From: Bacteroidota bacterium
Lineage (GTDB): Bacteria > Bacteroidota > Bacteroidia > Sphingobacteriales > Sphingobacteriaceae
Length of the DNA: 64,000 nt
Direction of reading: 5' to 3'
Assembly (NCBI GenBank): GCA_013289045.1
Contig: JABDAU010000009.1
Coordinates: 1-64,000 of the forward strand
Shown: piece after piece, positions 27,366-35,751 of the stretch
Layout: every line of letters starts with the position of its first letter
Numbering within the stretch: position 1 is the first letter of the stretch
Made by a program: the position numbers and the translations under genes
Notes under the pieces: model-generated
Told to the model about the DNA's origin: nothing
What the model saw: only the letters and a program-made list of their open reading frames with translations
Databases searched by the model: none

Positions 27366-27629
27366 TTAATCTGTTATAATTAATATTTGATTTTTTATTG
27401 CCTCGAGATCCGCTTTTTGGATTACGTTCCCGATACTTAAACCGAGTTGAAGAGGAATGGATTGACTCCGTGGAAAATCAAGACCTAAAATTTTAAATTG
27501 AGTATCCTGATTAATACTGATATGATTTCCTTTGCATATATCGCCTTCAAGAATTTGTCCAAGCAAAACTATTCCCCGGTGAGTAATGTTAAAAGTATCT
27601 TTAACTAAAAATTTTCCAACCTCGGCCAT
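27366..27629 (-). CDS. small EF-Tu domain-2-like beta-barrel protein
   Basis: This encodes 87 residues from the ATG at 27629; a frame to 27650 adds seven less likely residues. The stretch FLVKDTFNITHRGIVLLGQILEGDICKGN follows the pattern of the second domain of translation elongation factors (F-x-V-x-D-x-F-x-I-x-G-R-G-x-V-x-x-G-x-I). No GTPase domain is present. Free-standing copies of this barrel exist in Bacteroidota with no known role. It is located 30 bases downstream of the GT4 operon end and may share its transcript. Confidence 0.6.
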   Translation of the reverse strand: MAEVGKFLVKDTFNITHRGIVLLGQILEGDICKGNHISINQDTQFKILGLDFPRSQSIPLQLGLSIGNVIQKADLEAIKNQILIITD

Positions 27630-27659
27630 TGTGTTAATAATTAAAACCAAGTTAGCGTT

Positions 27660-28664
27660 TTACCCCAATATCTGCTGATACAACTTATAATAATCATCCA
27701 CCATCTTCTCGCACGAGAATTTCGAGCTTGCCCAATCATAGCAATCAGTCCGCTTTAAATCGCCGATCCGGCTAACCGCTTCAACGGCTTCATCAACAGT
27801 ATTTACCAAAAAGCCCGTCTTTGCATCCTGAATCAGTTCAGGCATCGAGCCTTTGTTGAAAGCGATAACCGGCGTGCCGCAAAGCATGGCTTCGGCTACG
27901 CTCATGCCAAAAGGTTCATTAAAATTGATGGGATGTAGCAAAGCAGAAGCTTTTCCTAAAAGATGCTTCCGCTTATCCGGCCCGGCATGGCCGATATATT
28001 CTACCTGCTCATCCAACTCTGGCTCTATTTTATCACGATAATAACCTTCATCCTGTATAATGCCGGCTATCAGCAATTTGCGTTTGCTTTTCCGGGCTAT
28101 TTGGATGGCTTCCCAACAGCCTTTGTCGTGATGTATGCGGCCGAAGTATAGCAGGTAATCTTCGGGTTGCTCAATAAACTTAAAGTCTTTTGTATCGAGG
28201 CCGTTGTAAACGGTTGCCAAATAATCTAATTCAGCGCTGCGGTCTGAATTACTTATGGACACATAATGCCCCCTCGAATTATACTTTTTATAAACCGGAA
28301 TGATCTTCGTCGACGAAAACCCATGTATAGTGGTAATGACAGGCGTTTTGATCAAACCCGAATAGGTGAGGGGCAGGAAATCGAAATTGTTATGGATCAG
28401 GTCGAACTCGCCGGCTTTTTCCATCAGGTTGCTGATGTGCAGGCATTCCAGCACTTTGGCATCCTGCGAGCGATCCTCCTCGTAACCTTGTTCACAAATG
28501 GCATCCAGCTTTCCGGTAGTGATAGAATCGCCGGTGGCAAAAAGCGTAATCTCAACGCCTTTTTTCACCATGCCTTCGGCAATGTTGGATGCTACCTGTT
28601 CCCACGGGCCATAGTGCCTGGGCGGTGTTCGCCAGGCTACAGGAGCTAATACGGCAACTTTCAT
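27660..28664 (-). CDS. GT4 family glycosyltransferase
   Basis: This encodes 334 residues with a GT-B fold. Visible motifs are GPWEQVASNIAEGMVKKG near the N-terminus, YLLYFGRIHHDKGCWEAIQI at the domain boundary, and the E-x7-E motif in FNEPFGMSVAEAMLCGTPVIA. Its ATG follows directly after the stop codon of the 767-residue glycosyltransferase gene (TAAATG), so the two are almost certainly co-expressed. With GH130 close by, the pair could build a mannose-containing oligosaccharide, but the acceptor is unknown. Confidence 0.9.
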   Translation of the reverse strand: MKVAVLAPVAWRTPPRHYGPWEQVASNIAEGMVKKGVEITLFATGDSITTGKLDAICEQGYEEDRSQDAKVLECLHISNLMEKAGEFDLIHNNFDFLPLTYSGLIKTPVITTIHGFSSTKIIPVYKKYNSRGHYVSISNSDRSAELDYLATVYNGLDTKDFKFIEQPEDYLLYFGRIHHDKGCWEAIQIARKSKRKLLIAGIIQDEGYYRDKIEPELDEQVEYIGHAGPDKRKHLLGKASALLHPINFNEPFGMSVAEAMLCGTPVIAFNKGSMPELIQDAKTGFLVNTVDEAVEAVSRIGDLKRTDCYDWASSKFSCEKMVDDYYKLYQQILG

Positions 28665-30968
28665 TTAGCAGATCTCCATACGTTGGCCGAACTTGTTGTA
28701 TTCGTATTCCAACTCGAATGCTTTCAGCACGGTAAGATGCGATATCAGGTAAGCCAGCGTACTTTCCGCGCCCTGGTTACGGTTAATGCCGGTTGGCAGC
28801 AAGCCATCGCAGCAGCCTTTGGTTTCGTGATCGTATAATGGGGCACGCATACTGTTCTCGCCCAAAAACCATTTGTAGCACAGGAACATCTTCTCAATAT
28901 ATTCCGGCTTGCGAAACAGCTCATAAGCCTGGAAGTTCATCAGCACCATTGCCATGGTCTCAATCGCCTGCTGGTCGTATAGAGGGAATTCACCACCCCG
29001 GTGATACCAGCCTTCATTACCAACAGGGCTCAGGTAACCGCCCGACAAGGTCAGCTTATCCAAAAATCCCATGGTTGTCATTGCAATTTCACGTGCTTTT
29101 TCGTTGCCGGTCAGCTCTGCAGAATATAGCAGCGCCAACGGTAAAATGGCATTGTCATAGGTCATTTTATCTTCAAACCATTCCCAATCATCGCTGCGGG
29201 TTTTTTCATACGCTGCTAAAAGCGGTTTGGTGAGGTTAACCAGCTCGTTCATCATGCCTTCGTCTGTCGGTATGGCTTTCAGGTACAGGCTTATACCAAT
29301 AAGTGTATTAGCCATACCACGCAAATGCACCAAATTTTTAAAGTGCGGTACGGAACGATGGAACAATTCCAGCGCAAACTCGCGGTACGAATGGCTGGCA
29401 GCACAATCTATCAAATGGCCCAGCGCCCAAATCGTCCGGCCGAAAGAATCTTCCGAGCCTACTTCATCCAGGTAATCGCGGTTAAAGCTTAAAAAGTTGC
29501 GGAAATTGCCATCTTCGCGCTGCATATAGTGGATATAGCTGAGGTAAACCGGCAGCAATTCAAAGGCCTCGCGGCTTTTATTACGTTGGTAAGCCATCAG
29601 CGCCATGATCAGCGCGCGGGCGTTATCATCCAAACAATAGCCCTCTTTCAGGTTCGGGATACCGTATTTAGCATGCTGCACAATACCTGTATCATCCGTT
29701 AAACGGATCACGTGCGTTAAACTGAATTTTGGCAGTATTTCCGGATCGACAATGCTGTTGCGTAAGATCTTATCGCTGAAATCGTGGTTCTGGCTGGCTT
29801 GCTGCGCCACCTTAATGTATTCAGCGCCAATAACCGGCCAGCGTAAACCTAAGCCATATTCGTAAGCATTGGTTTTTAGCTCATTCAAAATCCTCTCCTG
29901 GTCTAATAGTTCTATTATAATATCAGCCAGCTCGTCACTATCCTTAAAGTCGAATAAGCGGCCGCGGTTATCAGCCAGCAATTCGGTAGCATGCCAGTAA
30001 GGTGTAGAAACCACTGCCGCGCCTGCGCCAACGGCGTACGACAAAGTACCGCTTGTGATCTGCGCCTCGTTCAGGTAAGGCGTTACATAAATATCGCAGG
30101 CGGTAAGGTAATTCACCAGCTCATTTTCCTCCACAAACTGGTTGATGAAAGACAGGTTTTTGGCAACTCCCAACTGGTTTGCCAATGATTTCAGGTGATC
30201 GCGATATTCCTCCCCCGAGTTTTTGATAACCCCCGGGTGCGTATTGCCCAGCACTACATACATGGCTTCAGGGTGTTTTTCAACTATCCTCGGCAAAGCT
30301 TTTACAACCGTCTCCAAACCTTTACCACGGCTCAGTAAGCCAAAGGTTAGCAGTACACGATGATTTTTGAACTGCGAAAGGCTCTTAACCGGGTTATCAG
30401 CAGGCGCTTCAACATCGGGCACGCCGTGTTCAATAATTTGTATTTTCTCAACAGGCACGTCATAAATGGTGGTCAGGAACTCAACTGCACGGCGGCTCAT
30501 CACAATGATCTTTGATGATTGCTCGGCCAGCTCACGGATAATGATCCGCTGCACATAGCTCGGCTCGCGCAAAACGGTGTGCAGGATGGAGATGAGTGGT
30601 TTTTCAATACGGTTGAGCAACGGCAGGATATAAATGCCGCTCTCGCCGCCGTAAATGCCAAATTCATGTTCCAGTATACAGGCGTCGACTGTGCTGTTAT
30701 TGATGTAATTGGCCGCGCGGATGTAATCCTTCTGACTGTTTTGCCTGATGACGTATTTTACCTCTTCAGGATATTCGTATTCGTCAATTTTTTCGGAATC
30801 GGTCAGCGCAACCACAAAGCCACTGTCCGTAATTTTACGGTTAGTGAAATTGGCGTTGATGGCGCGCATCAGGTTAAAATTAAAAGTAGCGATCCCGCAT
30901 TCACGGGGTGGATAGGTAGATATATAAGCGATCTTCATAGCGATTTTAGCAGATGTTGTAGTATTCAT
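28665..30968 (-). CDS. two-domain GT4 glycosyltransferase with C-terminal alpha-barrel domain
   Basis: This encodes 767 residues. Residues 1-390 are a GT4 glycosyltransferase (STYPPRECGIATFNFNL at the start, LLTFGLLSRGKGLETVVKAL in the middle; the usual E-x7-E is altered around ALGAAVVSTPYWHATELL-like sequence). Residues 420-767 are helix-rich with repeated W, H and D (CLDDNARALIMALMAYQ, LGHLIDCAASHSYREFAL, GNEGWYHRGGEFPLYDQQA), like the alpha/alpha-toroid of glycoside hydrolases. Such fusions are found beside GH130 in Bacteroidota. A second possible ATG at 30938 would remove ten residues. It may both make and trim a sugar chain. Confidence 0.85.
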   Translation of the reverse strand: MNTTTSAKIAMKIAYISTYPPRECGIATFNFNLMRAINANFTNRKITDSGFVVALTDSEKIDEYEYPEEVKYVIRQNSQKDYIRAANYINNSTVDACILEHEFGIYGGESGIYILPLLNRIEKPLISILHTVLREPSYVQRIIIRELAEQSSKIIVMSRRAVEFLTTIYDVPVEKIQIIEHGVPDVEAPADNPVKSLSQFKNHRVLLTFGLLSRGKGLETVVKALPRIVEKHPEAMYVVLGNTHPGVIKNSGEEYRDHLKSLANQLGVAKNLSFINQFVEENELVNYLTACDIYVTPYLNEAQITSGTLSYAVGAGAAVVSTPYWHATELLADNRGRLFDFKDSDELADIIIELLDQERILNELKTNAYEYGLGLRWPVIGAEYIKVAQQASQNHDFSDKILRNSIVDPEILPKFSLTHVIRLTDDTGIVQHAKYGIPNLKEGYCLDDNARALIMALMAYQRNKSREAFELLPVYLSYIHYMQREDGNFRNFLSFNRDYLDEVGSEDSFGRTIWALGHLIDCAASHSYREFALELFHRSVPHFKNLVHLRGMANTLIGISLYLKAIPTDEGMMNELVNLTKPLLAAYEKTRSDDWEWFEDKMTYDNAILPLALLYSAELTGNEKAREIAMTTMGFLDKLTLSGGYLSPVGNEGWYHRGGEFPLYDQQAIETMAMVLMNFQAYELFRKPEYIEKMFLCYKWFLGENSMRAPLYDHETKGCCDGLLPTGINRNQGAESTLAYLISHLTVLKAFELEYEYNKFGQRMEIC

Positions 30969-31165
30969 TATTAACCGGGTATCGGCAACGTAAAATGTAC
31001 ACTGTATGACTTAAAAAGAGGGCACTTTTAGCCCGGGAGCTGCGTTTAACGCATATTTTCAACAGGTTTGTACATCTGCCAATAATATACGCAGAAATTA
31101 TACCATTTTAACCTATTTGTTAAATGGTTAGGGTAATGTTACAGGGAGATGATGATTGAAGTTTT

Positions 31166-31245
31166 GGGCGTTTCCCTTCGGGTCGGGCTTTCCGTTGCAA
31201 GTCCTCGCTGCGCTGCGGGCTTTCCAGAATCTAACGCGGGATTGT
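31166..31245. repeat. GGGCGTT...CTAACGC element (copy 2, partial)
   Basis: GGGCGTTTCCCTTCGGG at the left and CTAACGCGGG at 31231-31240. It resembles the left half of the composite element at 18336-18622. The long space 30969-31678 (710 bases) contains only this, the inverted arms listed next and one ATGTCATTTCGA element. I see no gene there. Confidence 0.65.
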
Positions 31246-31246
31246 C

Positions 31247-31692
31247 TGAACCAGGATTAAACGGATTAAGCGGATTTTCAGGATATTTATTACCATTTAA
31301 AAGATTATCCTGATAATCTAACTATGTCATGCTGAGTTGTAAAATCCGGGCGGCCTCTGAAGGTGAAATGACAAATAAAAAACCATGTCATTTCGAACCT
31401 GCATGCGCATGGCCGGTAAAAGTGGGCAGGTGAGAAATCTTTTGCGCCATGCCCGATGGATTGTCCCGCGCAAAAGATTTCTCCTCACGCTATCACACAA
31501 CCCAGCCTTGGTTCGTCGAAATGACATTTTTTGTCATGGGTAACGTAGTGAAGCACCTGCAAACTATTGTTAATCAGCTATGCATAGTTCGCAATACATG
31601 AACACAGGTTCTTCGCTGCCGCTTAGAATGACAAAGTTTTAAATAGTAATAAATATCCTGAAAATCCGCTTAATCCGTTTAATTCTGGTTCA
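31247..31692. repeat. 55-bp inverted arms flanking an ATGTCATTTCGA element and reaching into a gene end
   Basis: The left arm 31247-31301 and right arm 31638-31692 match over 55 bases with about three differences (core GGATTAAGCGGATTTTCAGG). The MITE-like copy C lies between them. The right arm crosses the 3' end of the aminotransferase gene (stop codon at 31679-31681), so the last residues MNQN are encoded by the repeat. Confidence 0.85.
31385..31527. repeat. MITE-like inverted repeat, ATGTCATTTCGA family (copy C)
   Basis: The ends are ATGTCATTTCGA and TCGAAATGACAT. The inner arms are GGTGAGAAATCTTTTGCGCC and GCGCAAAAGATTTCTCCTCA. A 66-codon frame crosses it but is an artefact of the repeat. 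Confidence 0.85.
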
Positions 31693-32863
31693 TACAACTT
31701 ATTATCACCCCGCAAGCTTTCCTAATCTCCTCCTCATTAATGATTAGCGGCGGGGCCAAACGCATGGAATTACTGCAATGTAAAAACCAGTCGACCACCA
31801 CACCATTGGCAATACAACGGTCAATGATCTTCTTATTTACCTCAAAACTTTCCAGCTCAACCGCCAGCATCAGCCCTTTACCCCGCACTTCCTTTATTAT
31901 CGGGTGCACCAGCAATTCCCTAAACAAAGCTTCCTTCGCCGCAACTGAATCACACAGTTTCTCATCCAACAAAACCTCCAGCGCAGCTAATCCCGCCGCG
32001 CAGCAAACCGGATGGCCGCCAAAAGTGGTGATATGCCCCAAAATCGGGTTCTCCTTCAGTGCCGACATGATTGTATTCGATGCAATAAATCCCCCAACCG
32101 GCATGCCGCCGCCCAGCGCTTTAGCCAGCAGTAAAATATCAGGCATTATACCGAAATGCTCAAAAGCAAACAGCTTACCCGTACGACCAAAGGCCGCCTG
32201 GATCTCGTCAAGAATCAGCAGCGTTCCTGTCTCGGTACATTTTACGCGCAAGGCCTGCATATAGGCTACATCCGGCACGCGGATGCCTGCTTCGCCCTGT
32301 ATGGTTTCGATGATCACACATGCCGTATGCTCATCGATCAGCTCAAGGTCTTCAATTTCGTTAAAGCGGATAAATTGTACGCCCGGCAATAATGGGCGGT
32401 AGGCTTGTTTAAATTCTTCATTGCCCATCACACTTAACGCGCCATGTGTGCTGCCGTGGTAGGAGTTTTTGCAGGCGATAATGCCAGATCGCCCGGTAAA
32501 GCGTTTGGCCAGTTTCAAAGCGCCCTCAACAGCTTCGGCACCGGAGTTGGTAAAATATACCGACTGCAAAGTATCTGGTAGTAGCGAAACCAGTTTCTCA
32601 GCAAAGCGTACCTGCGGCGTTTGCACATATTCGCCGTAAACCATCAGATGCATGTATTTATCTACCTGTTCCTTTATGGCATTGACCACATATGGGTGGC
32701 TGTGACCCAGGTTACTCACCCCGATGCCTGATATCAGGTCGATATAAGGTTTCCCTTCGGCATCATACATATAAATGCCTTCGGCCCGCTCAAATTCAAG
32801 CAGGAGTGGGAAATCAGTTGTTTGGGCGTTATTGGCTAAAAAAAGCTGGCGCAGGGTAAGCAT
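31679..32863 (-). CDS. class III PLP aminotransferase (acetylornithine/ornithine type)
   Basis: This encodes 394 residues. The fold-type I motifs are present: GIGVSNLGHSHPYVV, YFTNSGAEAVEGALKLAK, the PLP-binding Asp in LLILDEIQAAFGRTGKL, and Lys248 (LLAKALGGGMPVGG) for the Schiff base. It belongs to the acetylornithine/ornithine/4-aminobutyrate aminotransferase group. Substrate choice cannot be settled, and no arginine pathway genes adjoin it. The extreme C-terminus and stop codon lie inside a 55-bp repeat arm, so the original end may have been slightly different. Confidence 0.9.
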   Translation of the reverse strand: MLTLRQLFLANNAQTTDFPLLLEFERAEGIYMYDAEGKPYIDLISGIGVSNLGHSHPYVVNAIKEQVDKYMHLMVYGEYVQTPQVRFAEKLVSLLPDTLQSVYFTNSGAEAVEGALKLAKRFTGRSGIIACKNSYHGSTHGALSVMGNEEFKQAYRPLLPGVQFIRFNEIEDLELIDEHTACVIIETIQGEAGIRVPDVAYMQALRVKCTETGTLLILDEIQAAFGRTGKLFAFEHFGIMPDILLLAKALGGGMPVGGFIASNTIMSALKENPILGHITTFGGHPVCCAAGLAALEVLLDEKLCDSVAAKEALFRELLVHPIIKEVRGKGLMLAVELESFEVNKKIIDRCIANGVVVDWFLHCSNSMRLAPPLIINEEEIRKACGVIISCMNQN

Positions 32864-32917
32864 GAGGCAAAGATAGTTGGTTTAGATATGAGATTTTGGT
32901 GTTTTTATAACATCACC

Positions 32918-33026
32918 CGTCATGCCGAACTTGTTTCGGCATCCCATATGTAGGTGTATAACATGCAATTATTTACCTGACAGGCGTGAATGTCCTGTGA
33001 GGTGCCGAAACAAGTTCGGCATGACG
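32918..33026. repeat. inverted repeat, GTCATGCCGAACTTG family
   Basis: CGTCATGCCGAACTTGTTTC (32918-32937) pairs with GAAACAAGTTCGGCATGACG (33007-33026). The arms are near-perfect over about 25 bases around a 58-base centre. Flanking TGAGATTTGAGA-type fragments lie at 32883 and 33068. Confidence 0.85.
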
Positions 33027-33102
33027 TTCTTTTTTAATTGGGATTCTTTTATAGAACAGAACTAATATGAGACTTCCTGTCTCAAATCTCAATATCACAA
33101 AT

Positions 33103-33612
33103 CTATCGCGGCCCATTCCGCTCAGATAATGACCTCACCAGCTCATCATTAAACTGTCGTTCGCTCTTATAAAGCTCGCTTACTTTTTCGGGCGGGAGTA
33201 TTCTTAGGAAAGCATCTTTGAACCGCTGTTTGATGTTGATGATCTGCGTTTCATAGTACAGGTCCTTATTCACCTGGTCGGTGCCATCGGGCTGTACGCT
33301 CGAATTGTTCAGGCGTTTCAGGCGCTGCATATTGAAAAGTTCCATCTGGTACTCGTGGTACAATGGAAAGAATTTCTGCGCCTGTTGGGGCGAAAGCTGC
33401 AACTGCCGTTTTATAAAGCGTTCTTTTACATCCAATACGCGGTATTCAGGGCTCGACTGTCTCGCGGATGCAACCCTTACACCATAGCCCGGCGGCGGTG
33501 GCGGAACCGGCACATAATGGCGCCTTGGCCCAGGGTAGTATTGTGCATAACACTGCGAACCAGCACATACAACAAAAAGCAAAGCAAAAATATATTTAAG
33601 CAATTTGTTCAT
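33103..33612 (-). CDS. secreted Spy/CpxP-like protein in ECF sigma operon
   Basis: This encodes 169 residues with a signal peptide (LLKYIFALLFVVCAGSQCYA, cleavage near residue 23). A proline-rich stretch (VPVPPPPPGYG) is followed by an amphipathic helical region, where LQLSPQQAQKFFPLYHEYQ recalls the LTxxQ helices of Spy/CpxP periplasmic chaperones. Its start codon overlaps the stop of the anti-sigma-like gene (TAATG), showing translational coupling. As the last gene of a sigma, anti-sigma-like, Spy-like set it is probably an envelope-stress effector or sensor. Confidence 0.75.
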   Translation of the reverse strand: MNKLLKYIFALLFVVCAGSQCYAQYYPGPRRHYVPVPPPPPGYGVRVASARQSSPEYRVLDVKERFIKRQLQLSPQQAQKFFPLYHEYQMELFNMQRLKRLNNSSVQPDGTDQVNKDLYYETQIINIKQRFKDAFLRILPPEKVSELYKSERQFNDELVRSLSERNGPR

Positions 33613-34532
33613 TACTGGTTATTCCCATCTATTGATTTTAGTGCGTTATCTAATTTGGCGTCGTTTACCGGCGCATTTTCGTCGATAACCGTATGCTGTA
33701 CATCGTTGGCATCCACGTCATCCTGCAAATAAGTTTGGATATCATTTACCGGCAGGGTAGAGATCTGCTGATGCAGGAAAGTGCTGTTATGCTCAGCCAG
33801 CGGATCGGAAGCCTGGTTCAACAAAATAGTGGCCCCAGCAACCACGGCAAAACACGCAGCCGCTGCATATTTAAAAGCAGTGGTAGCAAACATTTTGCGT
33901 ATTACACCGCGACGTACTTCTTTATCCTGCTTGCTCTTGTCTACATTAACCGTTTTATCCTGTATTTTCTTGTTCAGGTTTTCAAAATAGCCTTCCGGTA
34001 CACTGAAGCTGGCTTCATCCTGCATGGCTTCTTCTACCTGCACACGTGCGGTGACCTGTCCTGCAAGATCCTCAAAATAATTTTCCGGAACGGCAAAGCC
34101 ATCCTCTGCACCGACCATTTCTTCAATGGCAATGCGGCCCTGGATGTTAGCGCTTAATTCATCAAAATAATTTTCCGGAACAGTAAAACCATCTTCAGCA
34201 GCGGCCATTTCCTCAATGGCAATGCGGCTTTGAATGTTGTTGCTTAATTCATTAAAATAATCTTCCGGCACGGCAAAACCATCCCCGTCACCGGCCATTT
34301 CTTCAATGGCGATGCGGCTTTGGATGTTAGCGCTCAAGTCGTCGAAATAATTTTCCGGAATTGTAAAGCCTTCATTTTCGGGCTTCATTTCTTCCAAATG
34401 AATATACGATGTGATCCGCTGCTCCATTTCATCAAAATAGCCGGAAGGCACTGTAAACGGGTTATTAGTATTAACCTGTTTAAGCGCATTATAGTCGTCC
34501 AGCCATTCCCTGTTATCCATATCGCTTTTCAT
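33612..34532 (-). CDS. anti-sigma-like membrane protein with internal 32-residue repeats
   Basis: This encodes 306 residues. Residues about 25-200 are six copies of a unit of about 32 residues: DGFTVPENYFDDLSANIQ, then a helix such as SRIAIEEMAG. Residues about 222-242 form one membrane helix (AFKYAAAACFAVVAGATILL). The C-terminal part is periplasmic. The single helix and the place directly after an ECF sigma gene point to an anti-sigma role, but the usual zinc or ASD domain is not visible. The repeats may bind several sigma molecules or another partner. An alternative start is the ATG at 34520. Confidence 0.75.
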   Translation of the reverse strand: MKSDMDNREWLDDYNALKQVNTNNPFTVPSGYFDEMEQRITSYIHLEEMKPENEGFTIPENYFDDLSANIQSRIAIEEMAGDGDGFAVPEDYFNELSNNIQSRIAIEEMAAAEDGFTVPENYFDELSANIQGRIAIEEMVGAEDGFAVPENYFEDLAGQVTARVQVEEAMQDEASFSVPEGYFENLNKKIQDKTVNVDKSKQDKEVRRGVIRKMFATTAFKYAAAACFAVVAGATILLNQASDPLAEHNSTFLHQQISTLPVNDIQTYLQDDVDANDVQHTVIDENAPVNDAKLDNALKSIDGNNQ

Positions 34533-34581
34533 ATCAGTGTATAGATGAATTTTTGATGAAAAGGTTTAACTGCTTTTTAAA

Positions 34582-35136
34582 TTAATCTTTTCCAAGCAAA
34601 AATGCCTCAATTTTCTTTACAGCGAGATGGAACGAAGCCTTCAATGCACCCACACTTGTCCCCAATACTTCGGATATCTCCTCGTACTTCATATCGTCAT
34701 AATATTTCATGTTGAACACCAGTTTTTGCTTCTCAGGCAGGGTTAGCAAAGCAGCCTGTAGCTTGCGCTGCGCCTTGTCGCCGTCGAAATAGCTGGTATC
34801 GGCCAGCGTATCGGCTAATGAATAGTCGATATCGTCCAGCGAAATATTATTTTTCTTCTTTTTGTTATTCAGAAAGGTGATGCACTCATTGGTGGCAATG
34901 CGGTACATCCAGGTATACAACTGCGCATCATTACGAAAACCGGGCAGGTTTTTCCAGATCTTCACAAAAACATCCTGCGCTATATCATCGGCATCGTCAT
35001 GGTCTATCACCATGCGCCGGATATGCCAGTAAATTTTTTGCTGGTATTTTTTTAGCAGCAGGTTAAAAGCCTCGTTCCGCGTACTTTCTTCGCGAAATTT
35101 GCTCAATATCTCTGCATCCTCAACCTGTACCGACAT
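34582..35136 (-). CDS. ECF-type RNA polymerase sigma factor
   Basis: This encodes 184 residues. Region 2 has DDADDIAQDVFVKIWKNL and TWMYRIATNECITFL, which bind the -10 element and core polymerase. Region 4 has LPEKQKLVFNMKYYDDMKY followed by the helix-turn-helix VLGTSVGALKASFHLAVKKI. It is followed 49 bases later by the membrane protein with repeats and the Spy-like gene. This three-gene set probably responds to an envelope signal. Confidence 0.95.
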   Translation of the reverse strand: MSVQVEDAEILSKFREESTRNEAFNLLLKKYQQKIYWHIRRMVIDHDDADDIAQDVFVKIWKNLPGFRNDAQLYTWMYRIATNECITFLNNKKKKNNISLDDIDYSLADTLADTSYFDGDKAQRKLQAALLTLPEKQKLVFNMKYYDDMKYEEISEVLGTSVGALKASFHLAVKKIEAFLLGKD

Positions 35137-35292
35137 ATATGAATATTAATTAACGTATAAATAAGTATTGCGCCGATTTGTTTTTATAACCCGGCTTATA
35201 ATACCAGTTAGCAGGCGAAAATAAGTAATATTGGTAATATGAGGAATTTTATTGTTTGCGTTATAAAGAATTGATTTTATATATTAGTTGAT

Positions 35293-35463
35293 ATGGCTAA
35301 AAAGAAAAGGAATGTCAAGATCAGTGACTTGGAAAAAGAGAAAGCTCGTCAACGTGTTTTAAACTTTAAAGCATCACATCCCAGTACTTTTGGCGATGCT
35401 TTAGAATGGCAAAAAGAGCAGCGCGAAGATCGTGACTTGCCTTTTTCAATATTGAATGAATAA
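35293..35463 (+). CDS. small charged protein, unknown (56 aa)
   Basis: This frame encodes 56 residues: a Lys-rich start (MAKKKRNVKISDLEKEKAR), a middle RVLNFKASHPSTFGDALEWQ and a polar end KEQREDRDLPFSILNE. Composition and codon use look coding, with few rare codons. The second half resembles the toxin-binding tails of small antitoxins, but no toxin gene is adjacent. The ATG follows a short AT-rich leader. The stop is 8 bases before a MITE-like repeat. I do not know its function. Confidence 0.5.
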   Translation: MAKKKRNVKISDLEKEKARQRVLNFKASHPSTFGDALEWQKEQREDRDLPFSILNE

Positions 35464-35471
35464 AAGGAGTT

Positions 35472-35620
35472 ATGTCATTTCGAACCGGCAAAAGCATTGG
35501 GCTGAGCGGTAAGGGCAGGTGAGAAATCTTTTGCGCCATACATATCTGTTCGGCATGTCGCAAAAGATTTTATCCTCACCGCCCACATACTTGGCAAAAT
35601 GAAGTTTGTCGAAACAACAT
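35472..35620. repeat. MITE-like inverted repeat, ATGTCATTTCGA family (copy D)
   Basis: It starts ATGTCATTTCGAACCGGC, contains GGTGAGAAATCTTTTGCGCC and CGCAAAAGATTTTATCCTCA, and ends GTTTGTCGAAACAACAT. The right terminus has diverged from copies A and C. Four copies in 64 kb suggest a high genome number. Confidence 0.8.
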
Positions 35621-35651
35621 TCTGGATATTTCCACTCATTATTTCATACTT

Positions 35652-35736
35652 GGGCGTTGCCTGCGGCCCGCGCTATCCGCTCATACGCCATAGGCCTTAG
35701 CCACAGGCCGGTATCCGCTACTATCGCTAACGCATT
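35652..35736. repeat. GGGCGTTGCC...GCTAACGC element (copy 3)
   Basis: GGGCGTTGCCTGCGGCCCGC at the left, CCGCTCATACGCCATAGGCC in the middle and GGCCGGTATCCGCTACTATC then GCTAACGCATT at the right. It is the reverse complement of the right half of the 18336-18622 element. It ends 15 bases after the stop codon of the Bcp gene (35752). Confidence 0.8.
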
Positions 35737-35751
35737 ATCTTTACTACTACC

